In this document: positions 8,350-16,507 of the stretch, piece by piece
Layout of the letters: each line of letters opens with the position of its first letter
Position numbering within the stretch: position 1 is the stretch's first letter
DNA from: Bin103 sp002238925
GTDB lineage: Bacteria > Spirochaetota > Spirochaetia > SZUA-6 > Bin103
Direction: 5' to 3'
DNA: 64,000 nt
Assembly: GCA_965208065.1 (NCBI GenBank)
Contig: OZ242313.1
Span: 3,844,001-3,908,000 of the forward strand
Notes under the pieces: generated by a model
Database searches by the model: none
What the model was told of the DNA's origin: nothing
Seen by the model: only the letters and a program-made list of their open reading frames with translations
Translations under genes and position numbers: made by a program

Positions 8350-10029
8350 GTGAGTGACCGCCCCAACATCCTGGTGCTGATGACCGATCAGCAGCGCGCC
8401 GACGCCATGAGCTGCGCCGGCAATCCGATCCTGCGCACGCCCGCCATGGACGCCATCGCGGCTTCCGGCGTGCGCTTTACCAATGCGTGCGCGTCCACCC
8501 CGGTGTGCGTGGCCTCGCGGATGAGCTTCATTACCGGCCACCGCGCGGCGCGTACCCACTGGGTGGACAACAACGCCGTGCCCGGCCCGGTGCCGGAGCT
8601 GCCGACCATGATGAGCTTGCTCCTGCGCGCCGGCTACTGGACCCACGGCGTCGGCAAGATGCATTTCCGTGGCCGCTCCTACGGCTTGCGCAACCTGCTC
8701 ACCATGGAGGAGGGGGTCGCACACCGCGTCGACGACGACTACCTGCGCTCCCTGCGCGACGCCGGCGTGCAGGCGCGCTTTCCCAAGGGGATGCGCGACC
8801 TGCTCTACTTCCAGCCGCAGACCAGCGGTGTGCCGGTGCAGCACAGCGCCAGCAACTGGGTCGCCGACCGCTCCGTCGATTTCCTGCGCGAGCACGCCCG
8901 CTACCGCTCCGACCAGCCGTTCTTCCTGTGGTCCTCCTGGATCGCCCCGCATCCGCCGTTCGCCCCCAGCGAGCCGTACGACACGCTGTACGATCCGGCC
9001 GCCATGCCGCTGCCGGAATACGCCGACCGGCCGGTGCACGACCTGCCCGCGGCGCTGTGGCCGCACCGCGCCCGCCTGGACGGCGCCCACCGCGACCCGG
9101 ACCGCATGCGCCGCATCCGCGCCCTCTACTACGGCCTGATCGGCCAGGTCGACGACGGCCTAGCGCGGATCATGGCCACGCTGCGCGAACTGGGCCTGGA
9201 CGAAGACACGGTGGTGCTGTTTACCGCCGACCACGGCGAGATGCTCGGCGATCACGGCCTGTCGCAGAAGAACTGCCCGTACGAACCGTCGGTGCGGGTG
9301 CCGCTGCTGCTGCGCTGGCCGGGACGGACGCACGCCGGCGCCACCTGCGACGATCCGGTCGGTCTGACCGACGTGCTGCCCACCCTCGTGGACGAGTTGG
9401 CCCTGGAATACCCCGCCGACCAGGGCCCGCTGCCGGGCGAAAGCTTGCTCGGCAAAACCCGCGGCGGCCTCGCCTCCGGGCGCGGCGACTACGTGATCGA
9501 CTACGGTCAAGGCGCGCGCCGCTGGATCGCCGTGCGCACCCGCCGCCACAAGTACGCCCTGTTCGCCTGCGACGGCGGCCGCGAGGAGCTGTACGACCTG
9601 CAATCCGATCCGCGCGAGCGCACCAACCTCGCCGCCGCGCAGCCCGATCTGGCCGCCGCGTTCCGAGAACGCGCACTGGAATGGGAGCGCACTTCAGGCC
9701 TGGCGCAAGCGCCGGGGGAGTCCGCCTCATTCGACGGCCCCCGGTTCCGCACCTGGCCGACTCCCGTCCGCGTCCCGTCCGAAGAGGAATTACAAGACGT
9801 GGCGATCAACGAGGGGCCGTGGCCAAAGCGCGTTCCTGCTGACGAGGCCGCCGCCCTGGAGAGCTTCGCCGCCGCCTTCACCCGCGCCATCGGCAAGGAG
9901 ACCACCCTCAGCCCCGGCAAGCTTTCCGTTGCCAGCTACAAGCGCAAGATCAGCCGCCTCGGCCCGCGCGACCCGGGCGGCGAATCCCTGGCAGGTACGC
10001 CCTGGGAGCAAGCCTGGCACGACGCCTGA
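8350..10029 (+). CDS. Sulfatase family protein
   Basis: A 559-residue alkaline-phosphatase-superfamily hydrolase. It starts with RPNILVLMTDQQRAD, carrying the first metal Asp, and has the formylglycine site C53-V-A-S-R (CxAxR variant, still a possible substrate for anaerobic or aerobic maturation). Other motifs are GKMHF near residue 100, HPPFAPSEPYDTLY, and VLFTADHGEMLGDHG, which supplies further metal ligands. There is no signal peptide, so it is probably cytoplasmic. The GTG start at 8350 follows directly from the motif position. It probably hydrolyses a sulfate ester, or possibly a phosphonate or choline-sulfate-like compound; the substrate cannot be told. It converges on the dipeptide-type permease gene with a 15-base gap. 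Confidence 0.88.
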   Translation: MSDRPNILVLMTDQQRADAMSCAGNPILRTPAMDAIAASGVRFTNACASTPVCVASRMSFITGHRAARTHWVDNNAVPGPVPELPTMMSLLLRAGYWTHGVGKMHFRGRSYGLRNLLTMEEGVAHRVDDDYLRSLRDAGVQARFPKGMRDLLYFQPQTSGVPVQHSASNWVADRSVDFLREHARYRSDQPFFLWSSWIAPHPPFAPSEPYDTLYDPAAMPLPEYADRPVHDLPAALWPHRARLDGAHRDPDRMRRIRALYYGLIGQVDDGLARIMATLRELGLDEDTVVLFTADHGEMLGDHGLSQKNCPYEPSVRVPLLLRWPGRTHAGATCDDPVGLTDVLPTLVDELALEYPADQGPLPGESLLGKTRGGLASGRGDYVIDYGQGARRWIAVRTRRHKYALFACDGGREELYDLQSDPRERTNLAAAQPDLAAAFRERALEWERTSGLAQAPGESASFDGPRFRTWPTPVRVPSEEELQDVAINEGPWPKRVPADEAAALESFAAAFTRAIGKETTLSPGKLSVASYKRKISRLGPRDPGGESLAGTPWEQAWHDA

Positions 10030-10044
10030 AAAAAGAGGATTTGA

Positions 10045-11196
10045 CTACTTGTAGGGGTCGGCGGCGTCGCGCAGGCCGTCGCCGACGGCGTTATAGCACA
10101 GCACCGTCACGAACACGAAGAGCCCCGGGATCAGCAGCCACGGGTTCAGCGCAATCACGCTCACGTTGGAGGCCTGCTGGAGTTGGACGCCCCAGCTCAC
10201 CGTCGGGGAAGTCAGACCCAGGCCCAGGAAACTCAGGCCGGTCTCGCCGATGATCATCCCCGGAATCGCCAGGGTAACGTGCACGATCAGGTAGCCGACG
10301 AAATTGGGCAGCATGTGCCCGGTGATGACCCGGAGGTTGTTGGTGCCGGCCACCTTCGCCGCCGTAACGAAGTCCTCTTCGCGCAGTTGCAGGATCTTGC
10401 CGCGCACCGTACGCGCCAGCCCCGTCCAGCCGAGAATCGACAGGATCACCGACATCAGGAAGTACTTGGTTACCGGCGGCCACTCCAGCGGTATGGCCGC
10501 GGCCAGCGCCATCCACAGCGGCAACCCCGGCATTGCCTCAATGAACTCCACGATGCGCTGGATGATCATGTCCACGCCGCCGCCGAGCAGGCCGGAGGCG
10601 CCGCCGAGCAGGGCGCCGAGCACGAAACTGAGCGCAATGCCGACCAGGCCGATCGACAGCGAGATCTGCGCGCCGTGGATGACGCGGGTCAACACGTCGC
10701 GGCCCAGGTCGTCGGCCCCGAACAGGTACACCACCCCCGGCTCGTCGACGCCGAACAGGCGAATTCTGGACTCGATCAGGCCCCACAGCTTGTAGGGTTC
10801 CCCGCGGACGAACAATCTGATCGGGTAACGCGTCTCCTGGTCTTCGGAGAACACCAGCAGGAACGTCGCCGGATCCCGCTCCTGCGCCAGGCCGTACACG
10901 AACGGCATCTGCAGCCTGCCGTCGTGGAACACGTGCACCCGCGTCGGCGGCAGGAACGCCAATTCCGTTCGGCTCCGGATCTTGTCATAGGGCGAAAAGA
11001 ACCCGGCAAAGACCGCCGTGAAGTACAGCACGGCCAGAATAACCGCCGACACCACCGCCAGCTTGTGGCGCGTGAACTTGCGCCGCATCAGCACCCAGTG
11101 GGATGCGACGTAATACTGTTCCCGTTGTTCCTCGGCCCGGCTGGCGGCCGCTGACTGCGTCGGCGCGTGCATCGGCGCCCGCGTCTCGGTGCTCAT
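10045..11196 (-). CDS. ABC transporter permease, DppC/OppC type
   Basis: A 383-residue inner-membrane permease. An N-terminal cytosolic tail (MSTETRAPMH) leads to RRKFTRHKLAVVSAVILAVLY, the usual start of OppC-like proteins. A periplasmic insert of about 110 residues follows, then the membrane core with YLFGADDLGRDVLTRVIHGA and the EAA-type loop EDFVTAAKVAGTNNLRVITGHMLPN. The end GDGLRDAADPYK is typical of the family. The ATG at 11196 sits in TGATG, overlapping the stop of the DppB-type gene by one base. It works with the DppB-like permease and the binding protein upstream in peptide or oligosaccharide uptake. ATPase genes are not in this window. Confidence 0.9.
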   Translation of the reverse strand: MSTETRAPMHAPTQSAAASRAEEQREQYYVASHWVLMRRKFTRHKLAVVSAVILAVLYFTAVFAGFFSPYDKIRSRTELAFLPPTRVHVFHDGRLQMPFVYGLAQERDPATFLLVFSEDQETRYPIRLFVRGEPYKLWGLIESRIRLFGVDEPGVVYLFGADDLGRDVLTRVIHGAQISLSIGLVGIALSFVLGALLGGASGLLGGGVDMIIQRIVEFIEAMPGLPLWMALAAAIPLEWPPVTKYFLMSVILSILGWTGLARTVRGKILQLREEDFVTAAKVAGTNNLRVITGHMLPNFVGYLIVHVTLAIPGMIIGETGLSFLGLGLTSPTVSWGVQLQQASNVSVIALNPWLLIPGLFVFVTVLCYNAVGDGLRDAADPYK

Positions 11197-12191
11197 CACA
11201 TCTGTTTCTCGAACCGGATGCGCGGATCCACCACCACCAGCAGGAGGTCCGATATCAGCGTGCCGAACAGCCCCAGCGAACCCAGGAACAGGATCAGGCT
11301 GGCGGCAATCTGCAGGTCCTGCTCCAGGAGCGCGGTCAGCAGCAGCGGGCCCACCGTGGGCAGGCTCAGCACGATCGACACCAGCGCCTCGCCGGACACC
11401 ACACCCGCCAGCAGACCCGCCAGGCCGGACACCATCGGATTGATCGCCAGCCGGATCGGGTACTTGAACAGCAGGCGGCCCTCGCGTACGCCCTTGGCAC
11501 GCGCGGTCACCACGTACTGCCTGCCCAGTTCGTCCATCAGCGTGGTGCGCAGCACGCGGATCATGCCGGCCGTGCCGGCGGTGCCGATCACGAACAGCGG
11601 CACCGGCAGGTGCTTCATCAGGTCGATCACCTTGGCGAAGCTCCACGGCGCCACCAGGTACTCGGGCGAAAACAGGCCGCCCGGGCTCCAGCCGAAGTAG
11701 CGCTGGAACAGGAACATCAGGATGAGCGCGAGCAGGAAGTTGGGCGTGGCCAGCCCCATGAAACCGAATACCACGCCGGTGTAGTCGCCGACCGAGTAGG
11801 GATGGGTGGCCGAGTAGATCCCGATCGGGATCGCGATGATGTAGGTGACCACCATGGTGGACAGCGAGATGACGATCGACAGCATGATACGCTCGCCGAT
11901 CAGTTCCGCCACCGGCCGGTTGTGGGTGGCCGATTCACCGAAGTCGCCGCGGACGATGATGTTGGTAATCCACTTCCAGTACTGGATGTGGAACGGTTCC
12001 TTGAAGCCCCAGCGCTTGTTGAGCGCCTCGATGGCCGACTCGTCGAGCGTTACCCCGAACCGCTCCATGTAGTAGATGAAGTTGTCGATCCAGTCTCCCG
12101 GCGGCAGCTGAATCACCGCAAAGGCGACAAAGGACAGCATGATCAGCAGCAGGACCATGTAGAAAAGTCGCCGTCCGATGTAGCTGGCCAT
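11196..12191 (-). CDS. ABC transporter permease, DppB/OppB type
   Basis: A 331-residue inner-membrane permease opening with MASYIGRRLFYMVLLLIMLSF, the characteristic N-terminal helix of this family, followed by a periplasmic segment with DWIDNFIYYMERFG. The EAA loop is YVVTARAKGVREGRLLFKYPIR. It ends at LLVVVDPRIRFEKQM. It lies between the binding-protein gene (105-base gap plus a terminator-like hairpin) and the DppC-like gene, to which it is coupled by a one-base overlap. Confidence 0.9.
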   Translation of the reverse strand: MASYIGRRLFYMVLLLIMLSFVAFAVIQLPPGDWIDNFIYYMERFGVTLDESAIEALNKRWGFKEPFHIQYWKWITNIIVRGDFGESATHNRPVAELIGERIMLSIVISLSTMVVTYIIAIPIGIYSATHPYSVGDYTGVVFGFMGLATPNFLLALILMFLFQRYFGWSPGGLFSPEYLVAPWSFAKVIDLMKHLPVPLFVIGTAGTAGMIRVLRTTLMDELGRQYVVTARAKGVREGRLLFKYPIRLAINPMVSGLAGLLAGVVSGEALVSIVLSLPTVGPLLLTALLEQDLQIAASLILFLGSLGLFGTLISDLLLVVVDPRIRFEKQM

Positions 12192-12243
12192 CGTGCGAGC
12201 CTAAGCCCGCCAATGACCGCTGTCAAGGAAACCTCGGGCCCAG

Positions 12244-12274
12244 AAAAAGCGGCCGCCCGGGAGAGGACGGCCGC
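12244..12274 (-). terminator. Intrinsic terminator between dipeptide-type binding protein and permeases
   Basis: On the minus strand GCGGCCG (12274-12268) pairs perfectly with CGGCCGC (12255-12249) around a 12-base loop, followed at once by five T residues. It lies after the binding-protein stop (12315) and before the permease start (12191). Partial termination here would favour binding protein over permease. Short palindromes GTTCTTTAAGAAC, spanning the stop codon, and GTTCTTTAGAAC lie just upstream at 12284-12324. Confidence 0.6.
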
Positions 12275-12314
12275 CGTGGGGTCAGTTCTAAAGAACGATA
12301 GTTCTCAAAGATCG

Positions 12315-14219
12315 CTAGTTCTTAAAGAACATCTGGTCGGCGTACAGGTTGAAGCCGATGTCGCCCTCGAAGAACGCCGGCACCTGGTCCGGCACGTTGC
12401 CGAGGTTGGAGCGGTACACCATCACCATCGGGGCGGCTTGCACCACGCCGATGTTCCACAGCCACTCGGCCTGCAGCTCCCACGCCTTGGAGCTGGCTGC
12501 CCTCTGTTCGGGGCTGCCGTAGGGGTGCCTCTTGCTCTCCACGATCTGCGTTTGGAAGTACTCCTGCAGTTCCGGCGGCGGCTCCTCGCCCGGCAGGTCG
12601 CCGGTCTCCGTGGACGCCCCCGTTCTCCGGTTGTTCATTTCCTGCCACCAAATCCAGTACTGGTTCGCCATGTGGGACAGCGACTGGGTGTGGCCGCCGC
12701 CCGAGCTCAGGTAGTCCTGGAACTCGCCGATGGTCTCGTTCCAGCGCACGAAGTCGATGGTGCCGCCCGACATGCCCTGGTCGATCACGCTGCCGTCCGC
12801 GGGGCGCAGCTCCAGACCGATGCCGACCGCCTCGAAGTCCTCCTTGACCAGCTCGTAGGCGCGCAGCGGCGTCTGCCCGTGGAACGCGTTGATCACGATG
12901 AACGGCTCGCCGTTGGGCAGCAGCCGGATGCCGTCGTTGTTGCGCTCGCCCAGACCGAGCGCGTCGAGCATCCGGTTGGCCTCGTCCGGGTCATGGCGCG
13001 CATACAGGTGGTCCTCGCCCCACTCCGGCCGGTAGATGCTGGCCAGCTTGGTAATGGTCATCTGCGACGGCGTGCCCTGGCCGAGCCACTGCGCCTCGTT
13101 GATCCGCTCGCGGTCGATCGCCAGCGAGATCGCGCGCCGGAACTCGACGTTCTCGAAGAACGGCCGCTTCGCCTCGTCCTTGATATTGAGGTTGAACGCA
13201 TACGCCAGACCGGTGCCCTCGAACCACGCCTCGAGCAGGTTGAGGTTGTAGTTGCCGGACTGCTGCCCCTGCACCAGCAGCGGGTAGGCGTCCAGCGGGA
13301 TCGTGGCGAAGTCCGCCTCACCGCCGATTACCTTCAGTCTCCGCGCCTCGCCGTCGGCGATGATCTGGATCAGTCCCGAATCGATGTAGGGAAGCTGCTG
13401 TCCGGCGCTGTCCACCGCGAAGTAGTACGGGTTGCGTTCCTTGAGGCGGAACGTCGGCTGCACGTCGGCGAGCATGAACGGCGCCATGGTGGGCCGCTCG
13501 ATGTTGCGCTGCGGGCAGCAGAACGTGGAGTGATCGGAGAACGCATCCTGCCAGTTGTCGAATCCCTCTTCCTTGGCCATCGCGTTGGCGTTTTCGTTGT
13601 ACTCGGCGTGCCACTGCTTCAGCCAGGTGCTCGGCTGGTAGAGCGTCCAGTCGGTGCCCTTGTAGGTGACCAGGTCCTGCGCCACCTTGGGATACGGCTC
13701 GCTGTACTCGATCACCACCGTCAAGTCGTCCACGGCGGTCACGGTCTTGACCTGCGAGGGGTACGCCCACACGTAGCCCAGCTCCGCCTTCTGCATGTCG
13801 TTGAAGTGGAACGAAAAATCCTCGGCGGTGAATGGATCGCCGTTGGACCACTTCGAACCCTCACGCAGGGTCAGGGTGAAGGTCATGTAGTCGTCGGAAA
13901 GGTGGTAGTCCAGGGCCAGGTCCGGCTCGAACGACCCGTCCAGGTTCATCCGGATCGGGGTTGGCGTTCCCTCGGGATTCTCGCCCACCAGCGGCGCCCA
14001 CGGATTCGGACTGTTGCCGAACACGATCACTTGCCCGCCGTAGGTGCCGATCTCGTCGAACACCGCGCGCACCTTGGGCTCCAGCGGCAGCCGTTCCTCC
14101 ACGGGCGGCAGCTCGCCGGCGGCAACCAGCGCCGCCAGCATGGGCGCCTCCTTGTAGTCAGCCCAGGCAGAAGCGACCATCAGCGGCACTACCGCTGCCA
14201 TCAACAGGAATCTCTTCAT
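12315..14219 (-). CDS. ABC transporter substrate-binding protein, family 5 (peptide/oligosaccharide)
   Basis: A 634-residue exported protein; family 5 members usually have 500-650. The signal peptide is MKRFLLMAAVVPLMVASAWA. Family signatures are LREGSKWSNGDPFTAEDFSFH near residue 125, the ligand-lobe opening motif, and NVEFRRAISLAIDRERINEAQ near residue 365. ATG 14219 follows a strong GGAGGAAGG Shine-Dalgarno. The protein would hand its ligand to the two permeases downstream. The large size and acidic pocket region resemble oligosaccharide-binding relatives as much as peptide binders, so the ligand is open. Confidence 0.88.
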   Translation of the reverse strand: MKRFLLMAAVVPLMVASAWADYKEAPMLAALVAAGELPPVEERLPLEPKVRAVFDEIGTYGGQVIVFGNSPNPWAPLVGENPEGTPTPIRMNLDGSFEPDLALDYHLSDDYMTFTLTLREGSKWSNGDPFTAEDFSFHFNDMQKAELGYVWAYPSQVKTVTAVDDLTVVIEYSEPYPKVAQDLVTYKGTDWTLYQPSTWLKQWHAEYNENANAMAKEEGFDNWQDAFSDHSTFCCPQRNIERPTMAPFMLADVQPTFRLKERNPYYFAVDSAGQQLPYIDSGLIQIIADGEARRLKVIGGEADFATIPLDAYPLLVQGQQSGNYNLNLLEAWFEGTGLAYAFNLNIKDEAKRPFFENVEFRRAISLAIDRERINEAQWLGQGTPSQMTITKLASIYRPEWGEDHLYARHDPDEANRMLDALGLGERNNDGIRLLPNGEPFIVINAFHGQTPLRAYELVKEDFEAVGIGLELRPADGSVIDQGMSGGTIDFVRWNETIGEFQDYLSSGGGHTQSLSHMANQYWIWWQEMNNRRTGASTETGDLPGEEPPPELQEYFQTQIVESKRHPYGSPEQRAASSKAWELQAEWLWNIGVVQAAPMVMVYRSNLGNVPDQVPAFFEGDIGFNLYADQMFFKN

Positions 14220-14380
14220 GTAATCCTTCCTCCAGTAACAGACCACGCTAAGCCATGCAATGGCAGTTGTCAAACTCGCCGGGGTGCGGCGGGTGCGGCG
14301 GCTGCGAGCCCGATCAGACGCCTCTAACCGGAAGCACCAGGCACGTTTGAGCACACCGCCAGCCGGTGGTACGGTAGGGT

Positions 14381-15187
14381 ATGGACGCGCGCCAGCAATA
14401 CCTGTTCGATACCCGCGGCTACCTGGTTCTCGACGATGTCGTGTCGGCCGAACAGTGCCGGCGGTTGATCGCCGCGGTGCATGAATTGATCGACGTGCCC
14501 GACGACGAACTGCCGGAGGGGGTGACCAGCAGCAACGAACTCACCCTCGCGCGGCTCGGCGATCTGACCAGCGCCGCGCCGGAGTTCTGCGAGCTGATCG
14601 ACATCCCGTGCGTGATCGACCTCCTGAAAGTCATCATTCACCACCAGCTGCGCCTGGAGAACACCTACGCCTACGTCCGCCGCAAGGGGTTCGCCGGCCT
14701 GCGCATGCACGGCGGCGGGTCGTTCGACAGCAACGGCCAGGACCTTACGCTGATGTACCGCCACTTCAACGGGCGCATCTTCAGCGGCCATACCGTGGTG
14801 GCGTTCAACCTCACCGACGTCAGCGAGGAGGAAGGCGGCTTCGCCTGCATCCCCGGTAGCCACAAGGCCAACTTTCCGATTCCCGAGGACATGAAGACAC
14901 TCGAGAATGGGGTCGACCGCTCACTGATCCAATGCGTGCCGTGTCGCGCCGGCTCGGCGGTAATCTTCACCGAGGCGCTGTGCCACGGCGCCACCCCGTG
15001 GACCAGCGACCGCGAGCGAGTCACGCTGTTCTACAAGTATCACCACGCCGGCATGAAGTTTCACAGCTTCTTCCCGAGCCGTGCCGCCCTGGAGCGGATG
15101 ACCCCGAGCCAGCGCTCCTTCTACATCGAGGTGTCCGCCGACCAGCGCGACCCGCGCCAGCTCTACCCCGCCCCAGCCCGCGGCTGA
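14381..15187 (+). CDS. Phytanoyl-CoA dioxygenase family protein with HxG in place of HxD
   Basis: A 268-residue cytoplasmic protein of the PhyH fold. It starts with QQYLFDTRGYLVLDDVVSAEQC and has the conserved FACIPGSHKANF segment near residue 160. The likely distal metal His is in EALCHGATPW, and the 2-oxoglutarate-binding Arg follows in SDRERVTLFYKY. The proximal motif, usually HxD, reads H110-G-G112. Loss of the Asp is known from Fe(II)/2-oxoglutarate halogenases and from inactive homologues; which applies here is not clear, and the alignment is by eye. Downstream is a Gfo/Idh/MocA dehydrogenase on the same strand, 84 bases away. Substrate unknown. Confidence 0.75.
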   Translation: MDARQQYLFDTRGYLVLDDVVSAEQCRRLIAAVHELIDVPDDELPEGVTSSNELTLARLGDLTSAAPEFCELIDIPCVIDLLKVIIHHQLRLENTYAYVRRKGFAGLRMHGGGSFDSNGQDLTLMYRHFNGRIFSGHTVVAFNLTDVSEEEGGFACIPGSHKANFPIPEDMKTLENGVDRSLIQCVPCRAGSAVIFTEALCHGATPWTSDRERVTLFYKYHHAGMKFHSFFPSRAALERMTPSQRSFYIEVSADQRDPRQLYPAPARG

Positions 15188-15271
15188 CCCCAAATGCTCC
15201 CGCGGCGACGCTGCGCCGAAACTGGTTGGGATCTCCCGGCCCGTGCGTCATAATCGGGACAGGAGGGCGGG

Positions 15272-16465
15272 ATGAACGACAGACCGTACCGGGCGGCGCT
15301 CATCGGGTTGGGCAGGATCGCGGACACCATCGACGACGAGACCGTGGGCAGTGGCTGGCTGCGGCCTTTCAGCCACATGGGCAGCTACATGGACGTGCCC
15401 GAGGTGCAGGTGGTCGGCGCCGCCGACAAGTACCGTGAACAACGGGAAGTGTTCGGGCGGCGCTGGAGCGTGCCCGAAGACAAGCTGTACGAGAACTACC
15501 GGGAGATGCTCGAGCGGGAGCGCCCCGACATCGTGAGCATCTGTACCCACGTCGCGCCGCGGGCGGAGATCACGCTGGACATCGTGCGCATGGTCCGGGA
15601 GGGACGCACCGGCGTGAAGTGCATCTGGGTGGAGAAGCCGATGGCGACCTCTCTGCAGGAGGCCGACGCGATGGTGGAGGCATGCCGCGAGGCGGGCGTG
15701 ATCCTGATGTTGAACGCCATGCGCGCATCCGACGTGTACTACCGCCGGGCGCGCGCGCTGATCGACGAAGGGGCTCTGGGCAGGATGCTGCAGATTACCG
15801 CGCACGGGTCGGGGCCGCTGGCGCACATGGGCGTGCACTGGATCGGCGCCATGTGCGTGCTGGCCGGCGGCAGCGAGCGGGTGTCGTGGCTGGTGGGTGA
15901 GGCCGAGAGCGACGAGAAGGCGGACAGCGGCGGCGATCTGGCCGGCAACGCCTACCTGGCGTTCGCAAACGGCGCGCGCGGTTTCTGCCGGATGATGCCG
16001 AGCGGCGCGTCCACCTGGACGCTCGACGCCATCGGCGAGCACGGTACGATCTCCATCCGCAACGGCAACGAGGGCTACGAGTTCGAGGTGTGGCGGATGG
16101 GCGAACTCGTCGAGGGGGCCCGTCCGACCCCGGTGCGGTACGTGTTCCCGCGCCCGCAGCGCATCTGGAGCGCGGGTGTCGGGCAGGTCAAGGACGCCAT
16201 CGCCTGCATCGAGACCGGCAAGACGCCCAACTGCTCGGGCGACATGGGGCGCCACCTGCTGGAGATCGCCATCGCGATTCGCGAATCGCACGTGCGCGGC
16301 AACGTCCGCGTGGACCTGCCGCTCGCCGACCGCAGCCTGGCGCTGCGCAGAGAATCAAACGACACGCCCGCCGCGCTCGCCAATCGCGGCCGGCCTGATC
16401 CCACCCACCTGCTCGCCACCATCGCCCGGCGCGAAGGCACCGACAAGCGGCGTCCACTCTCATAG
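15272..16465 (+). CDS. Gfo/Idh/MocA family oxidoreductase
   Basis: A 397-residue NAD(P)-dependent dehydrogenase. The N-terminal Rossmann fold opens with YRAALIGLGRIADTI (GxGxxA variant). CIWVEKPMATSLQEADAMV near residue 120 carries the conserved EKP lysine. The second domain contains GVHWIGAMCVLAGG, where the catalytic His lies. ATG 15272 is preceded by AGGAGGGCGGG. Members act on sugars, inositols and amino sugars. With iolD about 2.3 kb away, an inositol or sugar oxidation role is plausible but not shown. It converges on the sulfatase gene. Confidence 0.87.
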   Translation: MNDRPYRAALIGLGRIADTIDDETVGSGWLRPFSHMGSYMDVPEVQVVGAADKYREQREVFGRRWSVPEDKLYENYREMLERERPDIVSICTHVAPRAEITLDIVRMVREGRTGVKCIWVEKPMATSLQEADAMVEACREAGVILMLNAMRASDVYYRRARALIDEGALGRMLQITAHGSGPLAHMGVHWIGAMCVLAGGSERVSWLVGEAESDEKADSGGDLAGNAYLAFANGARGFCRMMPSGASTWTLDAIGEHGTISIRNGNEGYEFEVWRMGELVEGARPTPVRYVFPRPQRIWSAGVGQVKDAIACIETGKTPNCSGDMGRHLLEIAIAIRESHVRGNVRVDLPLADRSLALRRESNDTPAALANRGRPDPTHLLATIARREGTDKRRPLS

Positions 16466-16507
16466 CGGCATCGAACCGCTGCGCATCAGGTGCCGGCGCT
16501 GGCCGGC

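Noticed and set aside
10014..10030. A second sigma-54-like TGGCACG at the end of the sulfatase gene
   Set aside because: No TTGC follows at the required distance, and it lies inside coding sequence with no gene downstream on that strand.
11103..14327. A 1074-codon open frame on the plus strand opposite the dipeptide-type transporter genes
   Set aside because: It mirrors the minus-strand transporter genes, is rich in His, Arg, Gln and Val runs typical of antisense frames in GC-rich DNA, and shows no family motif.
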